Shown: piece by piece, positions 9,343 through 17,928 of the stretch
Layout of the letters: every line of letters begins with the position of its first letter
Numbering within the stretch: position 1 is the first letter of the stretch
DNA from: Nocardia huaxiensis
Lineage (GTDB): Bacteria > Actinomycetota > Actinomycetes > Mycobacteriales > Mycobacteriaceae
NCBI RefSeq assembly: GCF_013744875.1
Contig: NZ_CP059399.1
Location: 1,488,001 to 1,552,000 of the forward strand
Length of the DNA: 64,000 bases
Direction: 5' to 3'
Notes under the pieces: model-generated
Database searches by the model: none
What the model was told of the DNA's origin: nothing
Seen by the model: only the letters and a program-made list of their open reading frames with translations
Position numbers and translations under genes: made by a program

Positions 9343-9420
9343 TCCGGTCTACGCCCTCATCGATCCAGGACTTCCGGTGTGAAATCCCTGGGCGGGGAGG
9401 TGATGCGGGCGTAGACCGGA
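9343..9420. terminator. Long interrupted palindrome between convergent genes
   Basis: Fourteen-base arms TCCGGTCTACGCCC (9343-9356) and GGGCGTAGACCGGA (9407-9420) are perfect complements. They are extended by CATC/GATG after one mismatch, with about 40 bases between. It fills the gap between the convergent SARP and hemerythrin genes and probably acts as a terminator for both, or is a copy of a dispersed repeat. Confidence 0.6.
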
Positions 9421-9472
9421 TTCGCGCCACCACCCGCCGGCGGTGGCACGCCATGTGGGCGGAACCCGTAAG

Positions 9473-10129
9473 TCAGCGCGGCGTACCCGCGATGGCTCGT
9501 TCACGTCGCCGGTAGCCGCGCCTGAACACGCGGAGCATGAGTCTCAGCATGATTCCGCCCTCGGCGGTGGCGCTCGCCCATTCCTCGGGAGTGCACATGC
9601 CGAACATGCGCGGCAGTTCGAAGCTCATCTTCGCGCCGTCGCGGGCGGCGGCTTCGACCCTGTTCCACTGCTCGGCGGTGAGATATCGGGTGATGACGGG
9701 GAAGACCGTGTTCTCCTCGTCGGCGATGTGTTCGGTGAGCAGGGCGTCGAGTTGCCGCAACCGGTCGGCGAGCCGGTCCGCGGAGCCGTGGGCCGCACGT
9801 GTGAAGGCTTGCGCGTCGCGGCGGATCTCTTCCAGCAGCGGGTCGAGCTGGGCGTGGTCGTCCTCGAGTTCGCGGAGGTCGACCGCGCCGTCGGCGGCCG
9901 TTCGCAGCAGTGGCCACAGCACCTCGTCCTCGATGCTGTGATGATGGTGGATGGAGTCACACAGCAGATGCAGGTAGACGCTGATGGCCTCCGCACGTGA
10001 GGCCGGGCAGTCCGTCTTGCCGCCGGCGATGTCGCGGGTGAGGGTGGCGAAGCGGGCGGCGTCGGCGATCATGGCCCGGTGGGCGAGCCGCATGCCCAGC
10101 AGGTTCGGCTCGGATGTCGTGGTAGGCAT
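9473..10129 (-). CDS. Hemerythrin-like domain protein
   Basis: A 218-residue soluble protein with a four-helix hemerythrin/HHE-type fold. Metal ligands are visible as HLLCDSIHHHHSIEDEVLWP (about 52-71), LEDDHAQL (about 90) and LTEHIADEENTVFP (about 133-146). The family binds a di-iron centre and is linked to oxygen, NO or peroxide sensing. ATG at 10129 is taken as the start; the frame is open upstream but without coding character. It is divergent from icd across 268 bases. Its physiological role here is unknown. Confidence 0.87.
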   Translation of the reverse strand: MPTTTSEPNLLGMRLAHRAMIADAARFATLTRDIAGGKTDCPASRAEAISVYLHLLCDSIHHHHSIEDEVLWPLLRTAADGAVDLRELEDDHAQLDPLLEEIRRDAQAFTRAAHGSADRLADRLRQLDALLTEHIADEENTVFPVITRYLTAEQWNRVEAAARDGAKMSFELPRMFGMCTPEEWASATAEGGIMLRLMLRVFRRGYRRRERAIAGTPR

Positions 10130-10397
10130 GGTTTCGACCGTGCCGTAGATCACTTGCACCCTACTTGCGGGTAACCGAGCGCAGGTCCCGCACAGCGGGG
10201 GCTGCCCGCGCGGTGAGGTTGATAGCAGCAGTACGCTTGTCTTGCTTGACGCCACAGCGTACGTGGACCTGGCACCACAGGCCCCGTGCCGCGCGCCATG
10301 CGTATACGTTGTCTGTTGAACAGCTGGGGTCCGCTACAAGCGGTGCTCACCGGCCGTGCAATGGGAGCACCACCTTCCTAGGAGGACACGAAGATCC

Positions 10398-11615
10398 ATG
10401 TCCAAGATCAAGGTTGAAGGCACCGTCGTCGAACTCGACGGCGACGAGATGACCCGGATTATCTGGCAGTTCATCAAGGACAAGCTGATCATCCCGTATC
10501 TCGACGTGAACCTCGAGTACTACGACCTCGGCATCGAATACCGCGACAAGACCGACGACCAGGTCACGATCGACGCCGCCAACGCCATCAAGAAGCACGG
10601 CGTGGGCGTGAAGTGCGCGACGATCACCCCGGACGAGGCCCGTGTCGAGGAGTTCGACCTCAAGAAGATGTGGCGGTCGCCGAACGGCACCATCCGCAAT
10701 ATTCTGGGCGGCACCATCTTCCGCGCGCCGATCATCATCTCGAACGTTCCGCGTCTGGTTCCGGGTTGGACCAAGCCGATCATCATCGGCCGGCACGCGT
10801 TCGGCGACCAGTACCGCGCCACCGATTTCAAGGTGCATCAGGCCGGTACCGTCACCCTCACCTTCACCCCGGAGGACGGCTCCGAGCCGATCGTCCAGGA
10901 AGTGGTGAAGATGCCCGAGGACGGCGGCGTCGTCATGGGTATGTACAACTTCCAGGATTCGATCCGGGACTTCGCGCGCGCCTCGCTGAACTACGGCCTG
11001 CAGCAGAACTACCCGGTCTACATGTCCACCAAGAACACCATCCTCAAGGCCTACGATGGCATGTTCAAGGACACGTTCCAGGAGATCTACGAGACCGAGT
11101 TCAAGCAGGAGTTCGACGCTGCCGGTCTCACCTACGAGCACCGTCTGATCGACGACATGGTCGCTTCCGCGCTCAAGTGGGAGGGCGGCTACGTCTGGGC
11201 GTGCAAGAACTACGACGGCGACGTGCAGTCCGACACCGTGGCGCAGGGCTTCGGCTCGCTGGGTCTGATGACCTCCGTGCTGCTCACCCCGGACGGCCGC
11301 ACCTGTGAGGCGGAGGCCGCGCACGGCACCGTGACGCGTCACTACCGTCAGCACCAGCAGGGCAAGCCCACCTCCACCAACCCGATCGCCTCGATCTTCG
11401 CGTGGACCCGTGGCCTGGCCCACCGCGGCAAGCTGGACAACACCCCCGAGGTCATCGGCTTCGCGCAGACCCTCGAGGACGTCGTCATCAAGACGGTCGA
11501 GTCCGGCCAGATGACCAAGGACCTCGCCCTGCTCGTGGGCGGCGACCAGGGCTACCTGACCACCGAGGAGTTCCTCGGCGTGCTGGACGCCAACCTGGCG
11601 CGCGAGATCCGCTAG
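10398..11615 (+). CDS. icd: NADP-dependent isocitrate dehydrogenase (dimeric, eukaryote-like)
   Basis: Oxidises isocitrate to 2-oxoglutarate with NADP in the TCA cycle. The 405-residue length and the opening [19 protein letters not shown] place it in the homodimeric subfamily, like mycobacterial Icd1. The substrate loop [16 protein letters not shown] is at about 93-108, and the metal-binding [10 protein letters not shown] at about 277-286. An AGGAGG lies about 12 bases before the ATG. It sits beside metY-metX as in mycobacteria, but with accessory genes between. Hairpins follow downstream. Confidence 0.97.
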   Translation: MSKIKVEGTVVELDGDEMTRIIWQFIKDKLIIPYLDVNLEYYDLGIEYRDKTDDQVTIDAANAIKKHGVGVKCATITPDEARVEEFDLKKMWRSPNGTIRNILGGTIFRAPIIISNVPRLVPGWTKPIIIGRHAFGDQYRATDFKVHQAGTVTLTFTPEDGSEPIVQEVVKMPEDGGVVMGMYNFQDSIRDFARASLNYGLQQNYPVYMSTKNTILKAYDGMFKDTFQEIYETEFKQEFDAAGLTYEHRLIDDMVASALKWEGGYVWACKNYDGDVQSDTVAQGFGSLGLMTSVLLTPDGRTCEAEAAHGTVTRHYRQHQQGKPTSTNPIASIFAWTRGLAHRGKLDNTPEVIGFAQTLEDVVIKTVESGQMTKDLALLVGGDQGYLTTEEFLGVLDANLAREIR

Positions 11616-11730
11616 AAATCCCCAGGGGGACAGGGCGTTAGGACGCCCACAGCTCTGCCGCCCGAGCACACGGCTCGGCAGCGAGCGCAGCGCTGACCGC
11701 ACGTGAACAGCGCGCCGCGGCGAACGATGG

Positions 11731-11754
11731 CGGCCGGGACCACAGTCCCGGCCG
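11731..11754 (+). terminator. Perfect 10-bp hairpin downstream of icd
   Basis: Stem CGGCCGGGAC / GTCCCGGCCG with a CACA loop. There is no T-run, and its role as terminator or mRNA stabiliser is inferred. Confidence 0.5.
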
Positions 11755-11779
11755 GAACCATCGCCCGCCGGACACATTC

Positions 11780-11830
11780 CGGGCACCTGCCCTCACCGAA
11801 TGGTGAGTGGGCGGGTGCCCGAACTGTTTT
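11780..11830 (+). terminator. Strong intrinsic-type terminator after icd
   Basis: Outer stem CGGGCACC/GGTGCCCG, then GCCC/GGGC and TCACC/GGTGA around a GAAT loop, with one G-T bulge. Total pairing is about 18 bp. AACTGTTTT follows, an unusually clear T-tail for this genome. It lies 165 bases after the icd stop. Confidence 0.68.
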
Positions 11831-12079
11831 GCCGGGGCTGCCACCGGTGAACCCATCCGCCGAGTGTCCCCGGTCGGGGCGCGCCGCTGTCCGGATCGCC
11901 GTCGGCGGGCGGGTTGCCGAGTCGTCGGTTCGGCGTTAACGCGCGGTGTGCCGCCGCCGGATTACCAGGTGGCGTGCTCTCATGGCTTGCCCGGCATGCC
12001 GCGTGTGTGCCGACCGTAATAGCGTTGCCGCAGAGTCCGCCGATGCGATCGGCGCGGGGGCGGTGCACGAGGAGATGAG

Positions 12080-13444
12080 ATGGGTATCGGTAAGGACCTG
12101 CGGCGTGTGGTGCGCGGGCGGGCGGTCGGGCCGGGGGAGGAAGGCTTCGATCATCTGCGACTCGCCTGGAATCGCGCTGTGGATCAAAGAGTTTCGGCGG
12201 TGGTGGAGGTCGCCGACGCCGCCGATGTGGCGGCGGTCGTGCAGTATGCGGCGCAGGCGGGTCTGGCGGTGAGCACGCAGGCCACCGGGCACGGCGCATC
12301 GGCCGCGGCGAACGACACGATTCTGCTGAAAACCCGTGGGCTGGACGGAGTCCGGGTCGATGCGCAGGCCAAGCGCGCGGTCGTCGGCGCGGGTGCGCCG
12401 TGGGCGGTCGTGCTGGAAGCAGCCGCGAAGCACGGATTGGCCGGAGCCGTAGGCAGTTCCGATGTGGTCGGCGTGGCCGGGTACACCCTCGGCGGCGGCG
12501 TCGGCTGGTTCTCGCGCAGCCAGGGTCTCGCCGCGAATTCGGTGCGCGCACTGGAAGCCGTCACCGCGGACGGCCGGCAGGTGCGGGTCACCGCCGATGC
12601 CGAACCGGACCTGTTCTGGGCGCTGCGCGGCGGCGGCGGTGGCGATTTCGCCGTGGTCACCGCCTTGGAATTCGACCTGTTCGAAGCGAATCGGCTCTAC
12701 GGCGGCCGCATGCTGTGGCCCGCCACGAAGGCCGAAGCGGTGGTCGCGGCCTTCCGCCGCGCCACGGTCGAAGCCCCGGAAAGCCTGAGTCTGTGGCTGG
12801 CGGTCGTGCAGTTCCCGCCGTTCCCGCAGCTGCCGGAATTCCTGCGCGGACAGTCCATGGTGGTCGTCGACTGTGTCTCGGCCGACGGCGTCACCTCCCC
12901 GCTGCGCTGGTTCGACGAAATCCCGGGCCGTCTCCTGGACACCCGCCGCGAACTGGACGCCGCGCAACTGGGTGGCATCTGTATGGAACCCACCACCCCG
13001 ACCCCCTCCCGTGCCCGCGGCGAACTCCTCACCGAGTTCTCCCCGGCGGTCAGCGAAGCCCTGCTGGCGGCGGCCATCCCCGGCGGCACCCCCGCACCGC
13101 TGGCCATGATGCAGGTCCGCCACCTGGGCGGGGCGCTCACCCGTCCCGCTGCCGATGCGGGCAGTGCGGGCGCCATCACCGAGCCGTACCTGCTGTCCCT
13201 GCTCGGCCCGGTGCTCACGCGTGAGATGGGTGCGGTGGTCGAGGCCCGTCAGCAGGCCGTGCTCGCGGCGGTGCGCCCGTACCTGTCCGGCCGCAAGCCG
13301 TACACGTATCTGGATGTGGGTGAATCCGCTTCTGCGGCTTTCGAACCCGCCGTTCTGGAGCGGCTGCGCGCGATCAAGAAGTCGTACGATCCGGCCGGTA
13401 CATTGCGCGGCAGTTTCCCGATCGGGGGGGTGAACATCACGTAG
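12080..13444 (+). CDS. FAD-binding BBE-type oxidoreductase
   Basis: A 454-residue flavoprotein oxidase of the berberine-bridge/6-hydroxynicotine oxidase type. The N-terminal PCMH FAD domain contains ATGHGAS near residue 70, where the His is the usual covalent flavin ligand, and GVAGYTLGGGVGWFSRSQG near 133-151. The C-terminus ends with the BBE signature KKSYDPAGTLRGSFPI. A GAGGAGATGAG ribosome site directly precedes the ATG. The family oxidises alcohols, sugars or alkaloid-like compounds; the substrate here is unknown. No signal peptide was seen. Confidence 0.88.
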   Translation: MGIGKDLRRVVRGRAVGPGEEGFDHLRLAWNRAVDQRVSAVVEVADAADVAAVVQYAAQAGLAVSTQATGHGASAAANDTILLKTRGLDGVRVDAQAKRAVVGAGAPWAVVLEAAAKHGLAGAVGSSDVVGVAGYTLGGGVGWFSRSQGLAANSVRALEAVTADGRQVRVTADAEPDLFWALRGGGGGDFAVVTALEFDLFEANRLYGGRMLWPATKAEAVVAAFRRATVEAPESLSLWLAVVQFPPFPQLPEFLRGQSMVVVDCVSADGVTSPLRWFDEIPGRLLDTRRELDAAQLGGICMEPTTPTPSRARGELLTEFSPAVSEALLAAAIPGGTPAPLAMMQVRHLGGALTRPAADAGSAGAITEPYLLSLLGPVLTREMGAVVEARQQAVLAAVRPYLSGRKPYTYLDVGESASAAFEPAVLERLRAIKKSYDPAGTLRGSFPIGGVNIT

Positions 13445-13577
13445 GCCCCGAGTACCCGCCCCCTGCGCTCCAAGCGAATGCCGTGTCATCTGTCACGACC
13501 ACCGCGCCGTGAGCGGCCGATCCGACCAGTCGTGAGCGAATTCACCCTGCTCAGGGGTGTACTGACAGTTGGCTGAC

Positions 13578-14822
13578 ATGTTGCGCTGGTTTGTGGCCGA
13601 TTCCCTTTCCAGTTCTGCGCTCTCCACGACACCCTCCGACGCACCCGTCGAAGAGCGCCGGGACTGGCACGTGCCCGCGATGCTCGCGCTCGCGCTGGGC
13701 GGCTTCGGGATCGGGACCACAGAGTTCGTCACCATGGGTTTGCTGCCGGAGATTTCCCGCAGTCTCGGCATTTCGGAACCCACTGCCGGGCACGCTGTTT
13801 CGGCCTACGCGCTCGGCGTGGTCGTGGGCGCGCCGGTGATTGCCGCACTGTGCGCCCGGGTCCCGCGCAAGCGCCTGCTGATCGCTCTGATGGTGGCGTT
13901 CACCGTGGGTAACGCCGCCACGGTGTTCGCGCCCTCGTACGCCACCCTGGTGGCCGCCCGGTTCCTCGCCGGCCTCCCGCACGGCGCGTACTTCGGTGTC
14001 GCGTCCCTGGCGGCGGCAACGCTCGCGCCGGTAGGGCAACGAGCCAAGGCGGTAGCTGCGGTTATGCTGGGCTTGAGCGCCGCCAACGTTGTCGGCGTTC
14101 CCGCCGCCACCTGGCTGGGCCAGCACCTCGGCTGGCGGGACGCGTACGTGGTGGTCGCCGTCATCGGATTGGCCACGGTCGCCGCCATCGCCCGATTCGT
14201 CCCGGAGCTCACCGGGATTCGCCTCACCGACCCCCGCACCGAACTGGGTGCGCTGCGCCGTTCACAGGTCCTGCTGACCCTGCTGGTCGGCGCGATCGGC
14301 TTCGGCGGCATGTTCGCCGTCTACACCTACATCACCACCACCCTCACCGACGTGGCCGGCATGCGCTTGTGCCTGGTCCCGATCGTGTTGTCCCTCTTCG
14401 GACTCGGCATGGTCGCGGGCAACATCATCGGCGGCATCCTCGCCGACCGCGGCGTCGACCGCGCCATCTTCGCCGCCATGCTGGCCATGGTCGTCATCCT
14501 GGCCGCCTTCATCGCCATGGCCCACAACCCCTTCACCGCCGCCCTCGGCGCGTTCCTCGTGGGTGCGTCCGGTGCGGCCCTGGCCCCCGCGCTCCAGACC
14601 CGCCTCATGGATGTCGCCCACGACGCCCAAACCCTCGCCGCCGCTCTCAATCACGCCGCGCTGAACATGGCGAACGCGGCAGGCGCCTGGCTCGGCGGCC
14701 TCGTCATCGCCGCGGGCCTGGGCTACACCGCACCCGCCGCTGTCGGCACCGGCCTCGCCGTCCTCGGCGTCCTGTTGTTCACGGTGACCGTGGGCCTGGC
14801 CCGGCGCTCCGAATCCCATTGA
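13578..14822 (+). CDS. MFS transporter, DHA1 (AraJ/CmlR-like)
   Basis: A 414-residue inner-membrane exporter with about 12 transmembrane segments. The GIGTTEFVTMGLLPEI motif of TM1 and LCARVPRKRLLI in loop 2-3 are typical of the sugar/chloramphenicol efflux branch. ATG 13578 is used; TTG 13569 and GTG 13593 are in frame, and no RBS is distinct. It converges on the next gene, leaving 19 bases. The substrate is unknown. Confidence 0.88.
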   Translation: MLRWFVADSLSSSALSTTPSDAPVEERRDWHVPAMLALALGGFGIGTTEFVTMGLLPEISRSLGISEPTAGHAVSAYALGVVVGAPVIAALCARVPRKRLLIALMVAFTVGNAATVFAPSYATLVAARFLAGLPHGAYFGVASLAAATLAPVGQRAKAVAAVMLGLSAANVVGVPAATWLGQHLGWRDAYVVVAVIGLATVAAIARFVPELTGIRLTDPRTELGALRRSQVLLTLLVGAIGFGGMFAVYTYITTTLTDVAGMRLCLVPIVLSLFGLGMVAGNIIGGILADRGVDRAIFAAMLAMVVILAAFIAMAHNPFTAALGAFLVGASGAALAPALQTRLMDVAHDAQTLAAALNHAALNMANAAGAWLGGLVIAAGLGYTAPAAVGTGLAVLGVLLFTVTVGLARRSESH

Positions 14823-14841
14823 GCGGGTGCGTCCCCGGGCG

Positions 14842-16029
14842 TCAGCAGCTTGATTTGCTTCTGGTCACCTTGTACTCGACGAGGATGATCGGGCAGCCGG
14901 ATTTGTTCCGGCTCTTCGTGGCGTTGTCGTCGAGGGTCTGCAGCAGAATGTCCGCTCGGGTTCTGCCGATCACCGCTTCGGTGCTGAGGGTCGCGCTGAA
15001 TTCGGAGCCCGCGCTTCTGAGGAAGGTGCAGGACAAGGTGGTGGTCCCGATGCGGGGCATTTCCGTGACTCCGGAGCAGTCCGGTGGAGTCGTGACGACT
15101 CCGTCGATCGTGAGGACTGTCCGATAGGACAGCGCGATGGTGTCGGCAGGGGACGGGGCTCCCGGAACGGTCTCCGCGAAGGGATTCGCCGTGCTGGTCA
15201 CCGTGGAGGTGAGCGTGCAGGTCGGTGCGCAGGGGTTGCTCCAGGTGCCGTCGGAGCTCACCCAGCTTCCGCTGTCCCGGGCGACATCGAGTGCGGTGAC
15301 CGTCGGCCGGAGATCGCGATAGAACTGCGTCACCTCCTCCGAACTCATTTGCCAGACCTGTACATCCAGGTACGGGTGGACAATTCGGTCGACGCGTCCC
15401 GCATTCACGTAGGTCGTCATCTCGCCGCTGACGAGTGGGATGGACCTGTGGCCGTCGACAGTGATCGGTGCGCCGGTTTCGACTGGTGTGTTGTCTTTCG
15501 CGTTGGGGTCCAGGAGGGAACCGAGTTTCGCGGGCGTCAGGGAAGCTGCGAAATCGATGCCCCTGAGTTTCGACGACTGGAGTAGCTGCTTTCCCTCGGC
15601 GTTGGCCGCATCGGTTTCGTTGAGTCCACCGGCGATCCAGGCGTCCGCACTGCCCTGAAGAAAGGCCATGTCGCCAATTCGCAGATATGACAGGGGTTTA
15701 CCCGGCTCGAATTCGATCGTCCCCGACATGTCGCCGACATTCGTCACCCGCAGGTCGAAGGAGAGGTTCTCGTCGTTGGCCGCCGGGAATCGCCCGATGT
15801 AGTGCACTCCGGTCGCATTGATCAGAGCCAGTTGCGCTGCCTGGAGTTTCGTGCGTCCGGTCGCTTCAGGAGAACTGTGGACCGCCATCCAGACCGCGAC
15901 CGACGCCACACCTGTCAGGGCCGCCGTCGACAGCACGGCCCATGGCCACCACCGCTTGCGTCGAATCGGCGCCGGCTCGTCGGTCACCGTTTCGTCGCTC
16001 GGCTCCGCCGCCGTTGCTTCGGTTGTCAT
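14842..16029 (-). CDS. Membrane-anchored extracytoplasmic protein of unknown function
   Basis: 395 residues: an acidic cytoplasmic N-terminus, a basic RRKRWWPW stretch, one transmembrane segment (about 29-50), then a large outer domain. There is no lipobox, so it is anchored by the helix and not lipidated. The outer domain has an alternating strand pattern (VHYIGRF, LSFDLRVTN, MSGTIEF) that recalls the LppX/LprG type of lipid-binding half-barrel, but I cannot confirm this. Two C-terminal Cys pairs may form disulfides. It appears monocistronic. Confidence 0.75.
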   Translation of the reverse strand: MTTEATAAEPSDETVTDEPAPIRRKRWWPWAVLSTAALTGVASVAVWMAVHSSPEATGRTKLQAAQLALINATGVHYIGRFPAANDENLSFDLRVTNVGDMSGTIEFEPGKPLSYLRIGDMAFLQGSADAWIAGGLNETDAANAEGKQLLQSSKLRGIDFAASLTPAKLGSLLDPNAKDNTPVETGAPITVDGHRSIPLVSGEMTTYVNAGRVDRIVHPYLDVQVWQMSSEEVTQFYRDLRPTVTALDVARDSGSWVSSDGTWSNPCAPTCTLTSTVTSTANPFAETVPGAPSPADTIALSYRTVLTIDGVVTTPPDCSGVTEMPRIGTTTLSCTFLRSAGSEFSATLSTEAVIGRTRADILLQTLDDNATKSRNKSGCPIILVEYKVTRSKSSC

Positions 16030-16131
16030 TCCCCACCCTGTCGAGCACCAGATAACCCATATTCGAGCTCGTACTCTATGTTGTCTGCTTCGCAGCCGAC
16101 GCGGAAGGTGGTGGGGGCGAGGGGAGTCCGG

Positions 16132-16626
16132 CTACCGCATGGTGGTTTCACCGGCGGGGGAGTAGAGGTATTTGCCGCGGTCGAGTTTGTGGATGTTGCT
16201 GTCGTTGCGCTGGGCCATGCGGCCGAGGGCCACCTTGACGTGGTGGCGGTAACCGGCGCCGACGGCGAGGCCGCGTTCCTGGAGGGCGGCGGCCACGCCG
16301 GAGGGGGTCCAGGTTTGGCCGGGGTTTTCGGCCAGGAGGTCGGCGACGGCCTGTGGCAGTGAGGCGGGCTGGCGAGGGGTGGAGTCCGGCGGGGGCGCGG
16401 CCTGTTCCTGGAGCTGCTCGTCGCGGGCGGTGTCGAGCCAGTCTGCGACGGTCAGCAGTTTGGCGCAGGCCGCGCGTAGCTCGGGGCCGGGTGAGCGGAT
16501 GTCGCCGAGGTTGTACATGGCCTGGTAGTAGCGGCCGATTTTGGTGAGGAGTTCGGCCGCGTCCTGTTCGGTGTCGGCGACTATGGCTTCGCTGCTGCGA
16601 TCGGAGTTCGACGTTCCCGCACCCAC
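16132..16626 (-). CDS. Small protein with a C-terminal winged-helix-like domain
   Basis: A 164-residue product from the GTG at 16626, chosen because GAGGGA lies nine bases upstream; the frame is open beyond it. Residues about 15-65 are helical. A Pro-rich linker follows, then PQAVADLLAENPGQTWTPSG and VKVALGRMAQRNDSNIHKLD, which read like a small winged helix with a basic wing. It could be a DNA-binding regulator. No partner gene suggests a target. Confidence 0.68.
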   Translation of the reverse strand: MGAGTSNSDRSSEAIVADTEQDAAELLTKIGRYYQAMYNLGDIRSPGPELRAACAKLLTVADWLDTARDEQLQEQAAPPPDSTPRQPASLPQAVADLLAENPGQTWTPSGVAAALQERGLAVGAGYRHHVKVALGRMAQRNDSNIHKLDRGKYLYSPAGETTMR

Positions 16627-16736
16627 GCTGAATGTTCCCTCTCTTGTCACGGATCGGCACATTTGCGGCACATGGGAACACATGGCGGCACTCGAGAACT
16701 AGGCGGCACGCCGAGGGTTTGTGGGGAACACGCTGT

Positions 16737-17660
16737 TCAGTCTGGTAGGCCGACCAGTTTGGCGCTGTCGGTCCAGAGGGCTTGGGCGAGTTCCTCTTTC
16801 TGTGCCATCTCGGCCAGATCCGGCCAGGAGAGTTTCCCGCGCCGCAGCGTCGCGTAGAGGTGCCGGTCGGGCGGCGAGATGCGGCCGAGGGCCAAGTCGG
16901 CCAGGGTGTTTCCGGCTTCGGCGCGAGTGTTGAAGTTGCGGTTCACCGCGCGCACCGGGCGGCCGAGTGGGGTGCCGAGCAGTGACCAGACGGTGCGCAG
17001 CGGGCGGGAGAGGTTGCGCGCCAGGCCCGTACCGAACACCTGCCCCGGGCAGAAGGCGATGGCGGTGAGCAGCCGCGGATGCGTGTTGTACGGCTCGGAC
17101 AGCGACCGCGCGGTGAGCACGGCACACAGTTTCGAGGCCGTGTAGGCGTGTTCACCCGCCTTGCGCGCTCGCGAGTCGACCTCCGGATCCTGGTCCGGGT
17201 ACGCCAGCAACTGCGCGTCCGCGTGCCGGGGCGTGGCCAGGCTCGAACCGGTGGCGGGGTCGTGGGTGCCGCTGGTGGTGAGCACGACGATCGCCTGATC
17301 GGCCAGGCTCGGCAACAGCAGGCGGGCCAGCAGGTAATGCGCGAGATGGTTGACGGCGAAGGTGGTTTCGAAACCGTCGACCGTGCGGTCGGTGGCGGTG
17401 GGCCGGATGAGGCCGGCGTTGAGGACCAGGGCGTCGATCGGGGTCTCGCCGAGCAGGGTCGTGACCGTCGCCGCGAACCCGCGCACCGAGTCCAGACTGG
17501 CCAGATCCAGCGGAACCGATTCGCCGTCGGGTGTGTCCTGCGGGCCGGAGGCCGCGCCGCGGGCTCCCAGCATGAGCCGCACCCCGTCCGAGCTCCGCAT
17601 GCGTTCCGCCGCTGTCGCGCCGAATCCTGAAGTGCCGCCGGTCATCACGATCACCGACAT
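16737..17660 (-). CDS. Short-chain dehydrogenase/reductase
   Basis: A 307-residue Rossmann enzyme. The cofactor motif TGGTSGFG is at about 7-14, LNAGL near 82, and the active-site YxxxK as YTASK near 180. The long C-terminal tail (FNTRAEAGNTLADLALG) is typical of the protochlorophyllide-reductase-like SDRs. ATG 17660 is chosen; the frame extends upstream only through a GC-rich repeat. It is divergent from the TetR gene at 17929 and shares the promoter region with the 24-bp operator, so co-regulation is possible. Confidence 0.86.
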   Translation of the reverse strand: MSVIVMTGGTSGFGATAAERMRSSDGVRLMLGARGAASGPQDTPDGESVPLDLASLDSVRGFAATVTTLLGETPIDALVLNAGLIRPTATDRTVDGFETTFAVNHLAHYLLARLLLPSLADQAIVVLTTSGTHDPATGSSLATPRHADAQLLAYPDQDPEVDSRARKAGEHAYTASKLCAVLTARSLSEPYNTHPRLLTAIAFCPGQVFGTGLARNLSRPLRTVWSLLGTPLGRPVRAVNRNFNTRAEAGNTLADLALGRISPPDRHLYATLRRGKLSWPDLAEMAQKEELAQALWTDSAKLVGLPD

Positions 17661-17732
17661 GATTGCCGCCTCGGGCCGTGGAATCGTCCTCCTTCGAATG
17701 TAGTCTCTCGACGGAGTTTCCGGCAGATCGGA

Positions 17733-17880
17733 GGCGGAGCCCCTGCAAAAACCCCCGCCCCGTAACGGGGGCCGGGGGCAGCGCCCCCGATACCGGGGGT
17801 CCGGGGGCGGAGCCCCTGGGAAAAGCAGAGCCCGGGGGCAGCGCCCCCGATACCGGGGGTCCGGGGGCGGAGCCCCTGGG
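17733..17880. repeat. GC-rich direct repeats with palindromic GGGGGC/GCCCCC units
   Basis: A 49-bp unit (CCGGGGGCAGCGCCCCCGAT through GAGCCCCTGGG) is repeated perfectly at 17772-17820 and 17832-17880, period 60 bp. A third fragment, GGCGGAGCCCCTG, is at 17733-17745. Each unit holds small inverted repeats such as GGGGGCAGCGCCCCC. It looks like a REP-type dispersed element of nocardioform genomes. It lies directly upstream of the TetR operator. Confidence 0.82.
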
Positions 17881-17889
17881 GGGATACTG

Positions 17890-17913
17890 CTTACATGCAG
17901 ATCTGCATGTAAG
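17890..17913. promoter_or_regulatory. Perfect 24-bp palindromic operator of the TetR at 17929
   Basis: The half-site CTTACATGCAGA is followed immediately by its exact complement. It covers the -35 and spacer of the TetR promoter, so autorepression is expected. The core ACATRCAG half-site recurs upstream of the acyl-CoA operon at 20507. Confidence 0.85.
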
Positions 17914-17915
17914 TG

Positions 17916-17921
17916 TAGAAT
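17916..17921 (+). promoter_or_regulatory. -10 box TAGAAT, leaderless start of TetR
   Basis: TAGAAT ends seven bases before the ATG at 17929, so transcription should begin at or one base before the start codon. No Shine-Dalgarno is present. Confidence 0.65.
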
Positions 17922-17928
17922 CCGCGGC

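Larger units (their letters stand above)
11616..12079. other. 464-bp gap: hairpins only, no convincing gene
   Basis: Short open frames on both strands lack RBS and coding bias. The gap holds three stem-loops after icd: GGGCGT/ACGCCC at 11633-11648, a perfect 10-bp CGGCCGGGAC/GTCCCGGCCG at 11731-11754, and a long one at 11780-11821 followed by T residues. The last 20 bases carry the GAGGAGATGAG ribosome site of the next gene. Confidence 0.6.

Noticed and set aside
10298..10381. 27-codon reading frame before icd ending at the ribosome site
   Set aside because: No Shine-Dalgarno, no notable codon run and no coding bias. Chance frame in a GC-rich leader.
11793..12551. 252-codon frame opposite the FAD oxidase start
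   Set aside because: Extremely Arg/Pro-rich shadow of the FAD-binding domain, without RBS.
17733..17880. CRISPR array, because of regularly spaced repeats
   Set aside because: Only two full copies, the repeat is 49 bp with an 11-bp gap, internal palindromes dominate, and no cas genes are in the window.
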